Source: Centrapalus pauciflorus (taxonomy: Eukaryota > Streptophyta > Magnoliopsida > Asterales > Asteraceae). From it: a stretch of DNA of 64,000 nt. The DNA is taken from contig JAANYP010003744.1 in NCBI GenBank assembly GCA_020465985.1, positions 322,868-386,867 of the forward strand, written 5' to 3'. This document shows positions 55,741-64,000 of the stretch, piece after piece (position 1 is the stretch's first letter; every line of letters begins with the position of its first letter). The position numbers and the translations under genes are program-made. The notes beneath the pieces were generated by a model. That model was not told the origin of the DNA, ran no database searches, and was given only the letters and a program-made list of their open reading frames with translations.

Positions 55741-57195
55741 TTAAGCGTCAAAGTCTTGAACTTTCTGAGTAAGCGCTGCGCGAACCAATCTGATAGTGCC
55801 GTCGGAGTAACAAGGAAGATCCTCAAAGCGCATGAATCTTTTATGTCCTTTCTGATTCAAAAAGATAACCCCTGACTGTCCTCGAAGCAAAACTTTGTAA
55901 GCCGGATAGTGGTCTAGCAAAAATACATCTTGTTCAGGAGCTTTCAGACCCACTTTGACTAATGCACTCTCAACCGCCATCTGGAAATCTCTGAGGCACA
56001 TAATGATTGATCGGCGATTCATGCATCGAACCAGGGCTGCTAAAGCAGTCATATGTGTCAGACGACCCTTGACTCTATTGACCAATTTTCTGTGCAGACG
56101 TTCTACGTCGTCTATGTTTACGAAGTCAAGGTCGCTTTCATACAGTTCTTGAATAGTACCGTCTTCTCTGAGTACCTCGAAGGCTGGAGTGTAGACTCTG
56201 GCTCTCTTGTACATATGAATGTTATTGATTCTGACTAATTTGGACGTTGACCAGTATTTGCTCTTATCTCTCGTTTCTCTTAGCATCATCTGATTGTATT
56301 CGGCTTGAACGCATCGAGAAGCATCGGTCATTACCATGAGAAGACGTCTACTGTAAGATCCCGGGTTCTTTCTGAAGACCATTTTGAACCTTTCTTCCAG
56401 GAAAGGATTTTGAAATTGATCAGCCGGGAACTTCTTCAAGAATTCCTTTAACCCCTGGACCGGAGGTTCTTCTAATTCTCCCCAGGAGTACCACTTTATC
56501 CATTCTTCGTCTGTCCTGTCATAAGATGCGGGGACTTCTTTAGTGTCAAAACAATCGACAGTTCTGGCTCCGGAAGTTTCAGCGATATGGTCGTGCGGAG
56601 CTGATTGAGTTGGAAGGGTTGATTGGACTGATGGGGTACGTATAACTGGTGGAGGATGTTTAGGTGTGGGAGTGGGTTGGATTGATGGAGTTTCTGTGGT
56701 AGTGACTGAAGGTGGTTGGATGGAAGAAGATGTTTGTGGTTGGGGTTCATGGGGTGGAGATTGGGGTTCAGGTTTTGGTGTGAGAAATGTATAGTCGGTT
56801 TCAGTATCAGAATCTGAGTCAGACACTAATATGATTTCGACTTTTTCATATTTGGGCTCATAAATCACCATTGCTGACGTGGGGTCTAACGAAGCTGGGC
56901 CCTCAATTTGTAGAGGTTCAAAATCTATCATCATCGCTTCCGTAGCCTCATAAGTCTGATCCCCGGACCCAGACCCTTGAATTTCTGCGGCTTCAGCCTC
57001 TGCTCCCCCTAGAATGATCATCGAACCCTCATGATGAACCTTTTGACGTTTCTCCCACTCATGACGATCAGGGTCGTCCTGGTCGTCATGTTTTCTTTTA
57101 GGGGGCTCGGCCTGAGTGTGGCATTGAAGATCTATGACCGCCGACTCAAGGCGATCCATTCGTGAAATTGGCTTATGGGGGGGTCCGAAAATCAC
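55741..57195 (-). CDS. COP-D third ORF (env-position), N-terminus probably truncated
   Basis: 484 codons, open. The upstream region is acidic with a Pro/Ser/Thr-rich linker (about residues 130-205), followed by a conserved C-terminal domain: EEWIKWYSWGE, YWSTSKLVRINNIHMYKRARV, LDFVNIDDVERLHRKL, RDFQMAVES, GVIFLNQKGHKRFMRFEDL, DGTIRLVRAAL. The last blocks resemble the C-terminal domain seen downstream of RT in other composite-plant copia elements (from general knowledge). No signal peptide or membrane segment is seen. The first 12 residues lie in GGTCCGAA-type sequence that probably is not part of the gene; MDRLESAV may be nearer its true sequence. Confidence 0.6.
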   Translation of the reverse strand: MIFGPPHKPISRMDRLESAVIDLQCHTQAEPPKRKHDDQDDPDRHEWEKRQKVHHEGSMIILGGAEAEAAEIQGSGSGDQTYEATEAMMIDFEPLQIEGPASLDPTSAMVIYEPKYEKVEIILVSDSDSDTETDYTFLTPKPEPQSPPHEPQPQTSSSIQPPSVTTTETPSIQPTPTPKHPPPVIRTPSVQSTLPTQSAPHDHIAETSGARTVDCFDTKEVPASYDRTDEEWIKWYSWGELEEPPVQGLKEFLKKFPADQFQNPFLEERFKMVFRKNPGSYSRRLLMVMTDASRCVQAEYNQMMLRETRDKSKYWSTSKLVRINNIHMYKRARVYTPAFEVLREDGTIQELYESDLDFVNIDDVERLHRKLVNRVKGRLTHMTALAALVRCMNRRSIIMCLRDFQMAVESALVKVGLKAPEQDVFLLDHYPAYKVLLRGQSGVIFLNQKGHKRFMRFEDLPCYSDGTIRLVRAALTQKVQDFDA

Positions 57196-57288
57196 TAAAG
57201 TATGGTCCGAATTAGGATAATGTGAGGTCCGAATTTGGTGCCTAGGTGGTCCGAAATGCTACAGTTTGTAATCCGAAATACAGCAGGT
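57196..57288. other. GGTCCGAA-word sequence between COP-D and GYP-E
   Basis: GGTCCGAA recurs four times from about 57181 to 57256 at 21-23 bp spacing, plus ATCCGAA once. The same words fill 58165-58540 inside the GYP-E LTR, so this may be a fragment of another GYP-E-family LTR into which GYP-E inserted. Confidence 0.5.
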
Positions 57289-59518
57289 TGTAACATCCTC
57301 GGATTTAATTTATTGTAATTGGGATAATTAGATTGAGTTTTTGTATTAAGTTAAATTTTTAAGAATGTTTATGTACTTGGATTATGAAAGTTGGTACGGA
57401 ATTTGGATTAATTATAAAGTTTGTTGAATTATTTGGATATTTAGAATTTTAAATTATTAAGTGAATATAATTATTTAAATATTAAGGATAATAAATAAAG
57501 ATGGATTCTTTATTTATATAATCATAATCAGTATTTATGGAACCGGATGAGTTGAGGGGTTAAATGTGCCAAAAGATTAAAGTGATGAATAAAAAGGAAT
57601 GAAAGACAAATTTGTCTTTCATTTTCACCAAGCCATTTCTCTCTCTAGAAATCTCTCTCTCGGCTCTCTCTCTCTCTACAATCGAAGAACCTCAAAACTT
57701 GGATTTGGAAGCTGAAAATCTGAAACAAGATTGTTAGGAAGGAATTATAACATCTGCAATCACCGAATTAAGGTAAATATCTCTTTAAAATTCGATTTGT
57801 GGGAATATTTGGTTCGGTTTTTATATGAACCGAAAATTTGATTTGGAGATTCAATCATGGATGCATGTATGATTTTATTGTGGATTAGTTTAAATCGAGT
57901 ATTTATGATGCTATGTACAAAATTTCAGCCCCTGATTCGAACTGAAAGTATGGATTTGAGCATTTAGTGTGTGTTTTAGTGTGTGTTCGAAAATAAAGAA
58001 AAACGGTTATAAAGGGTGTGATTTGGTGCATGAAAGAGGTTAATGTTAGTGTTAAAGTGGTTGAAATTAAGTGTATTTTAGTTGGTATAATTTATTTCAT
58101 GTATTGAATTAGTACCAAAAAGGACTTGGATTAAAATCTGGAAATAATAAAACTGCACAAGTTTGAACATCAGAAGGTCCGAATTCGGATCCTTGATGAA
58201 CTCGGATCTGATCCGAATTCGGACATCTTCGAACTTAGGATGAGGTCCGGAATTCTGGAAAATTTATATGGCAAAAATATTCTAAGTGTTTGAATTTAGG
58301 ATGGGGTCCGAATTCGGTTGGGGACCGAATTCGGATGTGGTCCGAAGTTAACATGTGGTTCGATTCTAATTAATGGTCCGAATTTGACCATTATCCGAAA
58401 TTGTATTGGTCCGAATTTACAAAGGATCCGAAATTGGGACTTATATATATATGGACCGAATTGGGAATCATGTGGGATCCGAACTGGGGTCCGAATTCGG
58501 GTGGGATCCGAATTCGGACACAGATCCGAATTTTGGATCAAAAATGGTAAAAACTTATAAAATTAAGTTTTATGGAGAGAAACAAGATATTAACATGATG
58601 TGTTGTTACAAATGACTTACAGGTCCCTTGTGGAGTTGTTTAACCCACAGTGGGGTACTTGGTTGATCCGGTTGAAAGCCCGAGGAGAAATAAAATTTGA
58701 ATAAAGATAATAACGCACCCACTGTGAGTACCTTTGATTTTTAACATGTCTGCATCTGCTTTATGTTTGCATTGCCTGCTGAGGCCTGTTGTTTCATGTT
58801 CGTTTGGCATTCTACTAACATGCGTTTATGTTGATGCACATTCATATTTGTTGCATGTCCGTTCATTTGTTGTGCATCTTTTCGATGGACCTGCGTGGTC
58901 GCATCTGTACTCTGATGTTACTGTGCTATATGACCAAGAGTTTGACACCTCTGTGGTCAGGATAGACAGTAGGTCATCCCCGATGTAATGTCTGCCTCAG
59001 ATGGTTGGTTGTTCTTATGCCGAGTGTCAGCTCGAAGGAGCTGCGGCTCAGGTTTGCGTACTTGGAGTACGTGTGGGGTATACGGTATGTGTTACCGCGG
59101 TTACCCTGGGTGGCATCATAATGATTTGTAGAATGTGTAAAATCAACTGGTATTCACTAAGCTTTAGCTTACCCTTTCAGTTGTTATATTTTTTACAGGA
59201 AAAGGGAAATCCGCTGCGGGACCATCTAGCTAGGAAATCTATTGAAGTGATTGAAGATTTCTACCGTTTTCTTTGGTATTTGGATTATGGAATTATTGTT
59301 GTAATAAATTTGGGATAATGTAAAATGTTTGAGTATGTAGACTTAGACATGTAACCTTGTAGCACCGTAGGGTGTTAGATTCAGTTGTAATACTTTAAAT
59401 TTATGTACTTTAATGCTTCCGCGCTATTATTAAGCTATCAGATCATTTTGTTATGTGTTTGTTGGTGATTAATCCTGGGTGAATGGTAATTGGTGGTTAA
59501 TGTGGCAAGGATGTCACA
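57289..59518 (+). repeat. GYP-E 5' LTR
   Basis: It runs from TGTAACATCCTCGG to AGGATGTCACA, 2230 bp. TATA-like TTTATATAATC is near 57513-57523, a CT-rich tract at 57637-57685, donor-like AAGGTAAATA at 57770-57779 and a GGTCCGAA array at 58165-58540. Open frames near 58734-59318 show no domain and are taken as chance. Confidence 0.85.
58165..58540 (+). repeat. GGTCCGAATTCGG word array in GYP-E LTR
   Basis: Roughly fifteen copies of (G)GTCCGAA or GATCCGAA, often followed by TTCGG, are spaced 15-30 bp apart. Spacing is irregular, so it is not a simple tandem repeat. The GYP-L LTR has a TTCGAA word zone at the same relative position. Confidence 0.75.
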
Positions 59519-59523
59519 GCGTA

Positions 59524-59535
59524 TGGTATCAGAGC
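59524..59535 (+). promoter_or_regulatory. GYP-E primer-binding site (initiator Met-tRNA)
   Basis: TGGTATCAGAGC, five bases after the LTR end. Confidence 0.88.
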
Positions 59536-59738
59536 AGTAGTTTGAGATTCAAGTGTCCGTGAGGTCTTGGTCTCAAACATTAAGTGTTGACATGTAGTGA
59601 TACTAAGTAATGATCTGAACTAAGATAGGTTACGATCTAGTAATCATAAGAATATTGACTATCATACGGGACAATTGGGTGGTGTCTATAAATAAATGAC
59701 ATGTTACTAAATAAGTTATATGTTTCATATTTCAGAAC

Positions 59739-62700
59739 ATGTCTGGAGGAGGAATGACACCAGAAGAGACGAGAGAAATGATGCTAGCCATGATGGCTGA
59801 GCAAAATCGGATGATTCAGGACCAGTTTCGGGCTCGAGATGAGGCCGAAGCTAAACGAAGAGAAGATAAGAGAAAGAATAAGGAAAGAGAGGGAAACGAT
59901 GACGAGCAAGGTGACAACACTGGGTCATCAAATAAGCCCAGGGGTTGCCGTTTCAAGGACTTTAAGGGAAATGGAGCCGTTGAGTTTACTGGGTTGGGTG
60001 ATGCTGTTACTGCACTGGAGTGGATAACAGCTACAGAAAGGACTTTCCGAATCAGCGATTGTGCTGAGAAGGATATGGTCCGATTCGCTACTGCCATGTT
60101 CACCAAAGACGCAATAATGTGGTGGAACTCGATGGTGAATGCACTAACAATGGAGAAGGTTGCTGTAATGAAATGGGCTGAGTTTACTGATATCTTCACT
60201 CAGCAGTATTGCCCGGCCGATGAGCGCCGAAGACTTGAAGCTAAGTTCATGACGCTGATTCAGGGGACTAAGTCTGTGTCCCAGTACGCTGTAGAGTTTA
60301 CGAGGCTGAGTTTGTTCGCGCCTCATCAAGTGGATACCGAGGAGAGGAAAGTGACCAGGTTTGAGGCTGGTCTTGATTTGGAGATTCGAAGGGTGATGAG
60401 CAACGTACGCTACCCCACATTTGCTGGTTTACTGGAAGCCGCCAGGAATGTGGAACAGATCTTGGGTATGTCGGGATACGTGATGGGGTCCGCTGCTGCT
60501 TCAGTCAACCCAACTCAACCTTCACCACCGAAACGCCAACGCGAAGGGGGTTATTCTGGTTCTTCACGATCATCTCAGTACTCGCCACAACAATCTTACC
60601 GTCGACAGTCTAGTTCTTCCGGTCGTGCTCGTGCATACTCTATCAACACCGAGCCACAGTATTGTAACAAGTGTCATCTGGAACACTTCGGCAAGTGCAC
60701 CAACGGGCGTGCGTGTTTTTGCTGCGGAGAGTTGGGCCACTTTCAAAATGAATGCCCACGGAGATCTGATGCTTGCCATAAGTGTGGAGTATGGGGGCAC
60801 TATAGTAGAAATTGTCGAAAGAATACTCCAGCAGTTGCTGCTCCAACATCAACACGATCTTCAGGAGGTTCAAGCGGCGGTTCAGTTAACCGAGGTCGGG
60901 GTCAGTCGCAAAGGGCACCGGCTCGTGCATTTCAAATCACTGCAGAGGAGGCTAGGGAAAACCCGGAGGTGGTCACGGGTATGTTTATTGTAAACTCTTT
61001 ACTTGCAAGAGTATTATTTGACTCGGGTGCCAATAGATCGTTTGTATCTACTATGTTTGCACAACAACTTGCCATGCCTTTGTCTAAGCTATCTGCTGTA
61101 TTAGATATTGAAACTGCTAGCAACACCTTAGTCAAAGTAGATCATGTATACCGAAACTGCACCTTAGTGATTGAAGATGTAGTCTTCAATTTGGACTTGA
61201 TTCCGATCGAGTTTAGTGAATTTGATGTGATTATCGGGATGGATTGGTTGATAGAGAATGAAGCCCATATAGTGTGTAAAAAGCGTATGATCAAGATAAC
61301 TACTCCGGAGGGGCGTGAGATCTGTATTTATGGGGATAGGAGAAGTGGGGATCTGTGTTTGTTGACTGTTGCAAAAGCTCGAAAGCTTGTTGCAAAGGGA
61401 TGTGACGCCTACCTGGCATATGCTATAGATGCCAAGGCTGAGAAGAAGACGTTGGCCGAAGTGCCTGTTGTTTCACAATTCCCGGATGTGTTTCCGGAAG
61501 ACTTGTCTGGCGTGCCGCCTGAGAGACAAGTGGAATTTAGAATCGATCTGATCCCTGGAGCTGCACCGGTAGCTCGTTCTCCTTATCGCCTTGCCCCAAC
61601 CGAGATGAAAGAGATGATGACACAACTCCAGGAGTTGTTAGACAAGGGTTTTATTCGACCAAGTTCATCGCCGCGGGGAGCCCCTGTTTTATTTGTGAAA
61701 AAGAAAGATGGCACCATGAGGATGTGCATCGATTACCGGGAGCTGAATAAATTGACAATCAAGAACAAGTATCCGCTGCCGCGGATAGATGACTTGTTTG
61801 ACCAGTTACATGGAGCTTGTGTGTTTTCTAAGATTGACTTGAGGTCGGGATATCATCAGTTAAAAGTTAGAGAGGAAGATGTGCCTAAAACAGCTTTTAG
61901 GACACGTTACGGGCATTACGAGTTCTTGGTTATGCCTTTCGGGTTAACCAATGCCCCGGCTGTCTTTATGGATTTGATGAAACGAGTTTGCAGACCGATG
62001 TTGGACAAGTCGGTAATTGTTTTTATAGATGACATTTTGGTGTATTCAAAGTCTGAAGCCGAACACGCTGATCATCTAAAAGAGTTATTGGAATTGTTAA
62101 GAAAGGAAAGGTTGTATGCCAAGTTCTCAAAATGTGAGTTTTGGCTGCAACAGATTCAATTTTTAGGGCATGTGATATCGGCGGCCGGAATTTCTGTAGA
62201 TCCGGCTAAGGTAGAAGCGGTAAGGAATTGGGAGCCGCCTCGCTCAGCTACGGAAGTCAGAAGTTTCCTTGGGCTGGCGGGCTATTATAGGAGATTCATT
62301 AAGGACTTTTCAAAGATTGCAGTCCCTTTAACGATGTTAACAAAGAAGAATGCACCGTTTGTATGGGAAACTGTGCAGCAGGAGGCGTTTGATATTTTGA
62401 AAAAGACGTTAAGTGAAGCACCGATACTTGCCCTACCAGAGGGTAATGAGGACTTTGTGGTATACACGGATGCTTCGAGGTTGGGACTTGGTGCGGTATT
62501 GTTGCAACGTGGAAAAGTTATAGCTTATGCTTCGAGACAATTAAAGCAGCACGAAAAGAACTACTCGACTCATGACTTGGAGCTGACTGCAGTTACGTTT
62601 GCGTTAAAATTGTGGAGGCACTATCTATATGGGACTAAGTGTCAGTTATACACGGATCATAAGAGCCTGAAATACATTTTCAGCCAGAAAGAACTTAACA

Positions 62701-64000
62701 TGAGACAGAGACGTTCGATGGAGCTAATAAAGGATTATGACTGTGAAATCCTTTACCATCCTGGAAACGCTAACGTGGTAGCCGATGCTTTGAGCCGCAA
62801 AGCATATACTAAGGATTGTTGTTACATGTTGACATCTACTATGTTAACATCCACTATTATTGATGATGTCAAGGCCGCTCAAGAGGAAGCCTTGAAAGAC
62901 GAGAATGTTGGTGCTGAGGATATAAGGGCACAGATCAAGAATATGGAAACGAGCGAATCGGGTCTGAAAGGAGTTTACGGAAGAATCTGGGTGCCAAAGT
63001 ATGGAGGCATGAGAAATGTGATAATAGAAGAAGCTCATCAGTCAAAGTTTTTTGTACATCCCGGGAGCACAAAGATGTACAACGAGCTGAAAGCAGACTT
63101 CTGGTGGCCCGGATTAAAGAAAGATATCGGACAGTACGTGGAGAGATGCCGAACTTGTCGGTTAGTGAAAGCCGAACACCAGCAACCATACGGTAGTTTG
63201 CAACCGCTTTCCGTTCCGGAATGGAAGTGGGAACACATAACAATGGATTTTGTTACAAAGTTGCCGAAGACTAGGCGTCAACACGATGCAGTTTGGGTGA
63301 TAGTCGATAGGTTAACTAAGTCCGCACACTTTATTCCGATTCGGGAAGGATATTCTCTGGAAAGGTTAGCACAGATCTATGTGGCTGAGATAGTTTCTAG
63401 ACACGGGGTGCCAAAGTCTATTGTATCGGACCGGGATAGCCGATTTACTTCCAACTTTTGGTCGGCATTACAAGAAGGGTTAGGATCGAGGATTGCTATG
63501 AGTACGGCTTACCGACCGCAAACCGATGGTCAAAGTGAAAGGACCATTCTAACACTCGAAGATATGATGCGGTCGTGTGTGTTAGACCTCGGTGGCAATT
63601 GGGACGATCATTTGCCACTGATCGAGTTTTCATATAACAACAGTTACCACGCGACGATCAAGAAAGCGCCGTTTGAGGCATTGTATGGGAGAAGATGTAG
63701 GACTCCTACATGTTGGAGGGAAACCGGTGAAACGCCGATTGCTGGGCCGGCATTACTACAAGAAACGAATGAAAAGATTCAGTTGGTGCGACAGAATATG
63801 AAGGCGGCTCAGGATCGCCAGAAAAGTTATTACGACAGGAGGCACAAGCCAATCAGTTTCGATGTAAATGATTGGGTTTATTTGAAGGTTTCACCTATGA
63901 GAGGTGTTACCCGTTTTGTAAAAAGAGGAAAGTTGGCTCCGAGATTCGTCGGACCATTCAGGATTACTGAGAGAATAGGAAATCAATCGTATCGTTTGGA
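59739..64000 (+). CDS. gag-pol: GYP-E Gag-Pol polyprotein (open, continues past window)
   Basis: Start MSGGGMTPEE at 59739; 1420 codons without a stop. Gag: retrotransposon gag domain with WWNSM near residue 127, a CX2CX3HX3C motif at 309, and CCHC knuckles CFCCGELGHFQNEC at 326 and CHKCGVWGHYSRNC at 346. Protease: FDSGANRSF, Asp 428. RT: IDYRELNK about 664, PFGLTNAP intact, FIDD 762-765. RNase H: TDASRLGLGA about 910. Integrase: HHCC zinc region from about 1100, catalytic Asp 1170 (MDF), SDRDSRF about 1230 and GQSERT about 1267. The chromodomain is expected past the edge. The frame has the hallmarks of a functional element; only the missing 3' end prevents a firm call. Confidence 0.92.
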   Translation, partial: MSGGGMTPEETREMMLAMMAEQNRMIQDQFRARDEAEAKRREDKRKNKEREGNDDEQGDNTGSSNKPRGCRFKDFKGNGAVEFTGLGDAVTALEWITATERTFRISDCAEKDMVRFATAMFTKDAIMWWNSMVNALTMEKVAVMKWAEFTDIFTQQYCPADERRRLEAKFMTLIQGTKSVSQYAVEFTRLSLFAPHQVDTEERKVTRFEAGLDLEIRRVMSNVRYPTFAGLLEAARNVEQILGMSGYVMGSAAASVNPTQPSPPKRQREGGYSGSSRSSQYSPQQSYRRQSSSSGRARAYSINTEPQYCNKCHLEHFGKCTNGRACFCCGELGHFQNECPRRSDACHKCGVWGHYSRNCRKNTPAVAAPTSTRSSGGSSGGSVNRGRGQSQRAPARAFQITAEEARENPEVVTGMFIVNSLLARVLFDSGANRSFVSTMFAQQLAMPLSKLSAVLDIETASNTLVKVDHVYRNCTLVIEDVVFNLDLIPIEFSEFDVIIGMDWLIENEAHIVCKKRMIKITTPEGREICIYGDRRSGDLCLLTVAKARKLVAKGCDAYLAYAIDAKAEKKTLAEVPVVSQFPDVFPEDLSGVPPERQVEFRIDLIPGAAPVARSPYRLAPTEMKEMMTQLQELLDKGFIRPSSSPRGAPVLFVKKKDGTMRMCIDYRELNKLTIKNKYPLPRIDDLFDQLHGACVFSKIDLRSGYHQLKVREEDVPKTAFRTRYGHYEFLVMPFGLTNAPAVFMDLMKRVCRPMLDKSVIVFIDDILVYSKSEAEHADHLKELLELLRKERLYAKFSKCEFWLQQIQFLGHVISAAGISVDPAKVEAVRNWEPPRSATEVRSFLGLAGYYRRFIKDFSKIAVPLTMLTKKNAPFVWETVQQEAFDILKKTLSEAPILALPEGNEDFVVYTDASRLGLGAVLLQRGKVIAYASRQLKQHEKNYSTHDLELTAVTFALKLWRHYLYGTKCQLYTDHKSLKYIFSQKELNMRQRRSMELIKDYDCEILYHPGNANVVADALSRKAYTKDCCYMLTSTMLTSTIIDDVKAAQEEALKDENVGAEDIRAQIKNMETSESGLKGVYGRIWVPKYGGMRNVIIEEAHQSKFFVHPGSTKMYNELKADFWWPGLKKDIGQYVERCRTCRLVKAEHQQPYGSLQPLSVPEWKWEHITMDFVTKLPKTRRQHDAVWVIVDRLTKSAHFIPIREGYSLERLAQIYVAEIVSRHGVPKSIVSDRDSRFTSNFWSALQEGLGSRIAMSTAYRPQTDGQSERTILTLEDMMRSCVLDLGGNWDDHLPLIEFSYNNSYHATIKKAPFEALYGRRCRTPTCWRETGETPIAGPALLQETNEKIQLVRQNMKAAQDRQKSYYDRRHKPISFDVNDWVYLKVSPMRGVTRFVKRGKLAPRFVGPFRITERIGNQSYRL

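Larger units (their letters stand above)
55201..57195 (-). mobile_element. COP-D: 3' end of a further minus-strand copia element
   Basis: On the minus strand a downstream ORF (57195-55741) and a purine tract are followed by a short LTR (55556-55201) that sits inside the COP-B 3' LTR. Gag, pol and the 5' LTR are not present; the element is cut near 57196, next to GYP-E. A target duplication cannot be checked. Confidence 0.7.
57773..59735 (+). other. Candidate leader intron of GYP-E
   Basis: The donor AG/GTAAAT at 57772/57773 lies about 100 bp downstream of the CT-rich probable start region. The acceptor TTTCATATTTCAG ends at 59735, three bases before the gag ATG. Both GYP-L LTRs keep a stronger donor (GAG/GTAAGA) at the matching place. 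Splicing would remove most of the LTR R/U5 part and the PBS from an mRNA. This is an inference. Confidence 0.4.
57289..64000 (+). mobile_element. GYP-E: Ty3/gypsy (Tekay-like chromovirus), runs off right edge
   Basis: Complete 5' LTR (57289-59518), Met-tRNA PBS, leader, and a gag-protease-RT-RNase H-integrase frame with no stop up to 64000. RT before integrase makes it Ty3/gypsy. It is a close relative of GYP-L, whose C-terminal chromodomain-like part would lie just past the edge here. It may be intact. Confidence 0.92.

Noticed and set aside
58296..58615. Overlapping open frames on both strands in the GYP-E LTR
   Set aside because: Produced by the GGTCCGAATTCGG words, which lack stops in several frames.
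58734..59318. Two open frames, one with hydrophobic Cys-rich start
   Set aside because: Inside the LTR, no domain, not expected to be coding in Tekay-like elements.
59816..60329. Minus-strand frames of 127 and 61 residues
   Set aside because: Antisense to GYP-E gag, which has clear domains on the plus strand.

Overview
This window is plant (eudicot) intergenic chromatin made almost entirely of nested and broken transposable elements. I find no host gene, tRNA or rRNA. The evidence is several Ty1/copia and Ty3/gypsy LTR retrotransposons with plant-type gag-pol proteins, primer-binding sites for initiator Met-tRNA (TGGTATCAGAGC), one end of a CACTA transposon and a long foldback element. The large copia elements carry an extra ORF between pol and the 3' LTR, as in the SIRE/Maximus lineage. 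The protein style is reminiscent of Asteraceae, but that is only an impression. Family labels used below (GYP-L, COP-A, COP-A', COP-B, COP-B', COP-C, COP-C', COP-D, GYP-E) are local names.

Layout. 1-673: end of a CACTA element with a 42-bp tandem array, abutting an LTR. 674-5706: GYP-L, a minus-strand Ty3/gypsy (Tekay-like) remnant lacking gag and protease. 5733-13758: COP-A', a decayed minus-strand copia missing its 5' end. 13766-24577: COP-A, a younger plus-strand copia of the same family with both LTRs. 24578-28473: COP-B', a minus-strand 5' LTR plus gag. 28474-34068: a gap holding a 2.3-kb foldback element, an array of small hairpins, an orphan coiled-coil relic and a 21-bp minisatellite. 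34069-55200: COP-B (plus), split by the complete COP-C (35721-49052, target-site duplication AAAGG) and scarred by a COP-C'-type LTR and an extra COP-B LTR. 55201-57195: COP-D (minus) 3' LTR and downstream ORF, which interrupts the COP-B 3' LTR. 57289-64000: GYP-E (plus), with a complete 5' LTR and a gag-pol frame still open at the right edge.

How the parts work. In each retrotransposon the LTR supplies promoter and termini, the PBS and polypurine tract prime DNA synthesis, gag forms the particle, and pol supplies protease, integrase, reverse transcriptase and RNase H. The third ORF of the copia elements has no recognisable signal peptide or membrane segment, so 'env-like' describes its position only. 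COP-C decayed by nonsense codons alone, COP-A by two pol nonsense codons plus two frameshifts in the third ORF, and GYP-E shows no break.

Most interesting signals: (i) seven tandem 8-6-8 hairpins at 31129-31419 whose stems change together while the loop is kept; (ii) three hairpins with a covarying stem pair in the COP-C pol/third-ORF spacer; (iii) a conserved gag stop embedded in a branch-point-like motif followed by a splice-acceptor-like sequence in two copia families, with the same acceptor word before the third-ORF ATG of COP-C; (iv) a 49-bp hairpin module present in two different ORFs of COP-A; (v) a candidate leader intron in Tekay-like elements; (vi) a shared breakpoint of both GYP-L LTRs, one at the CACTA terminus.
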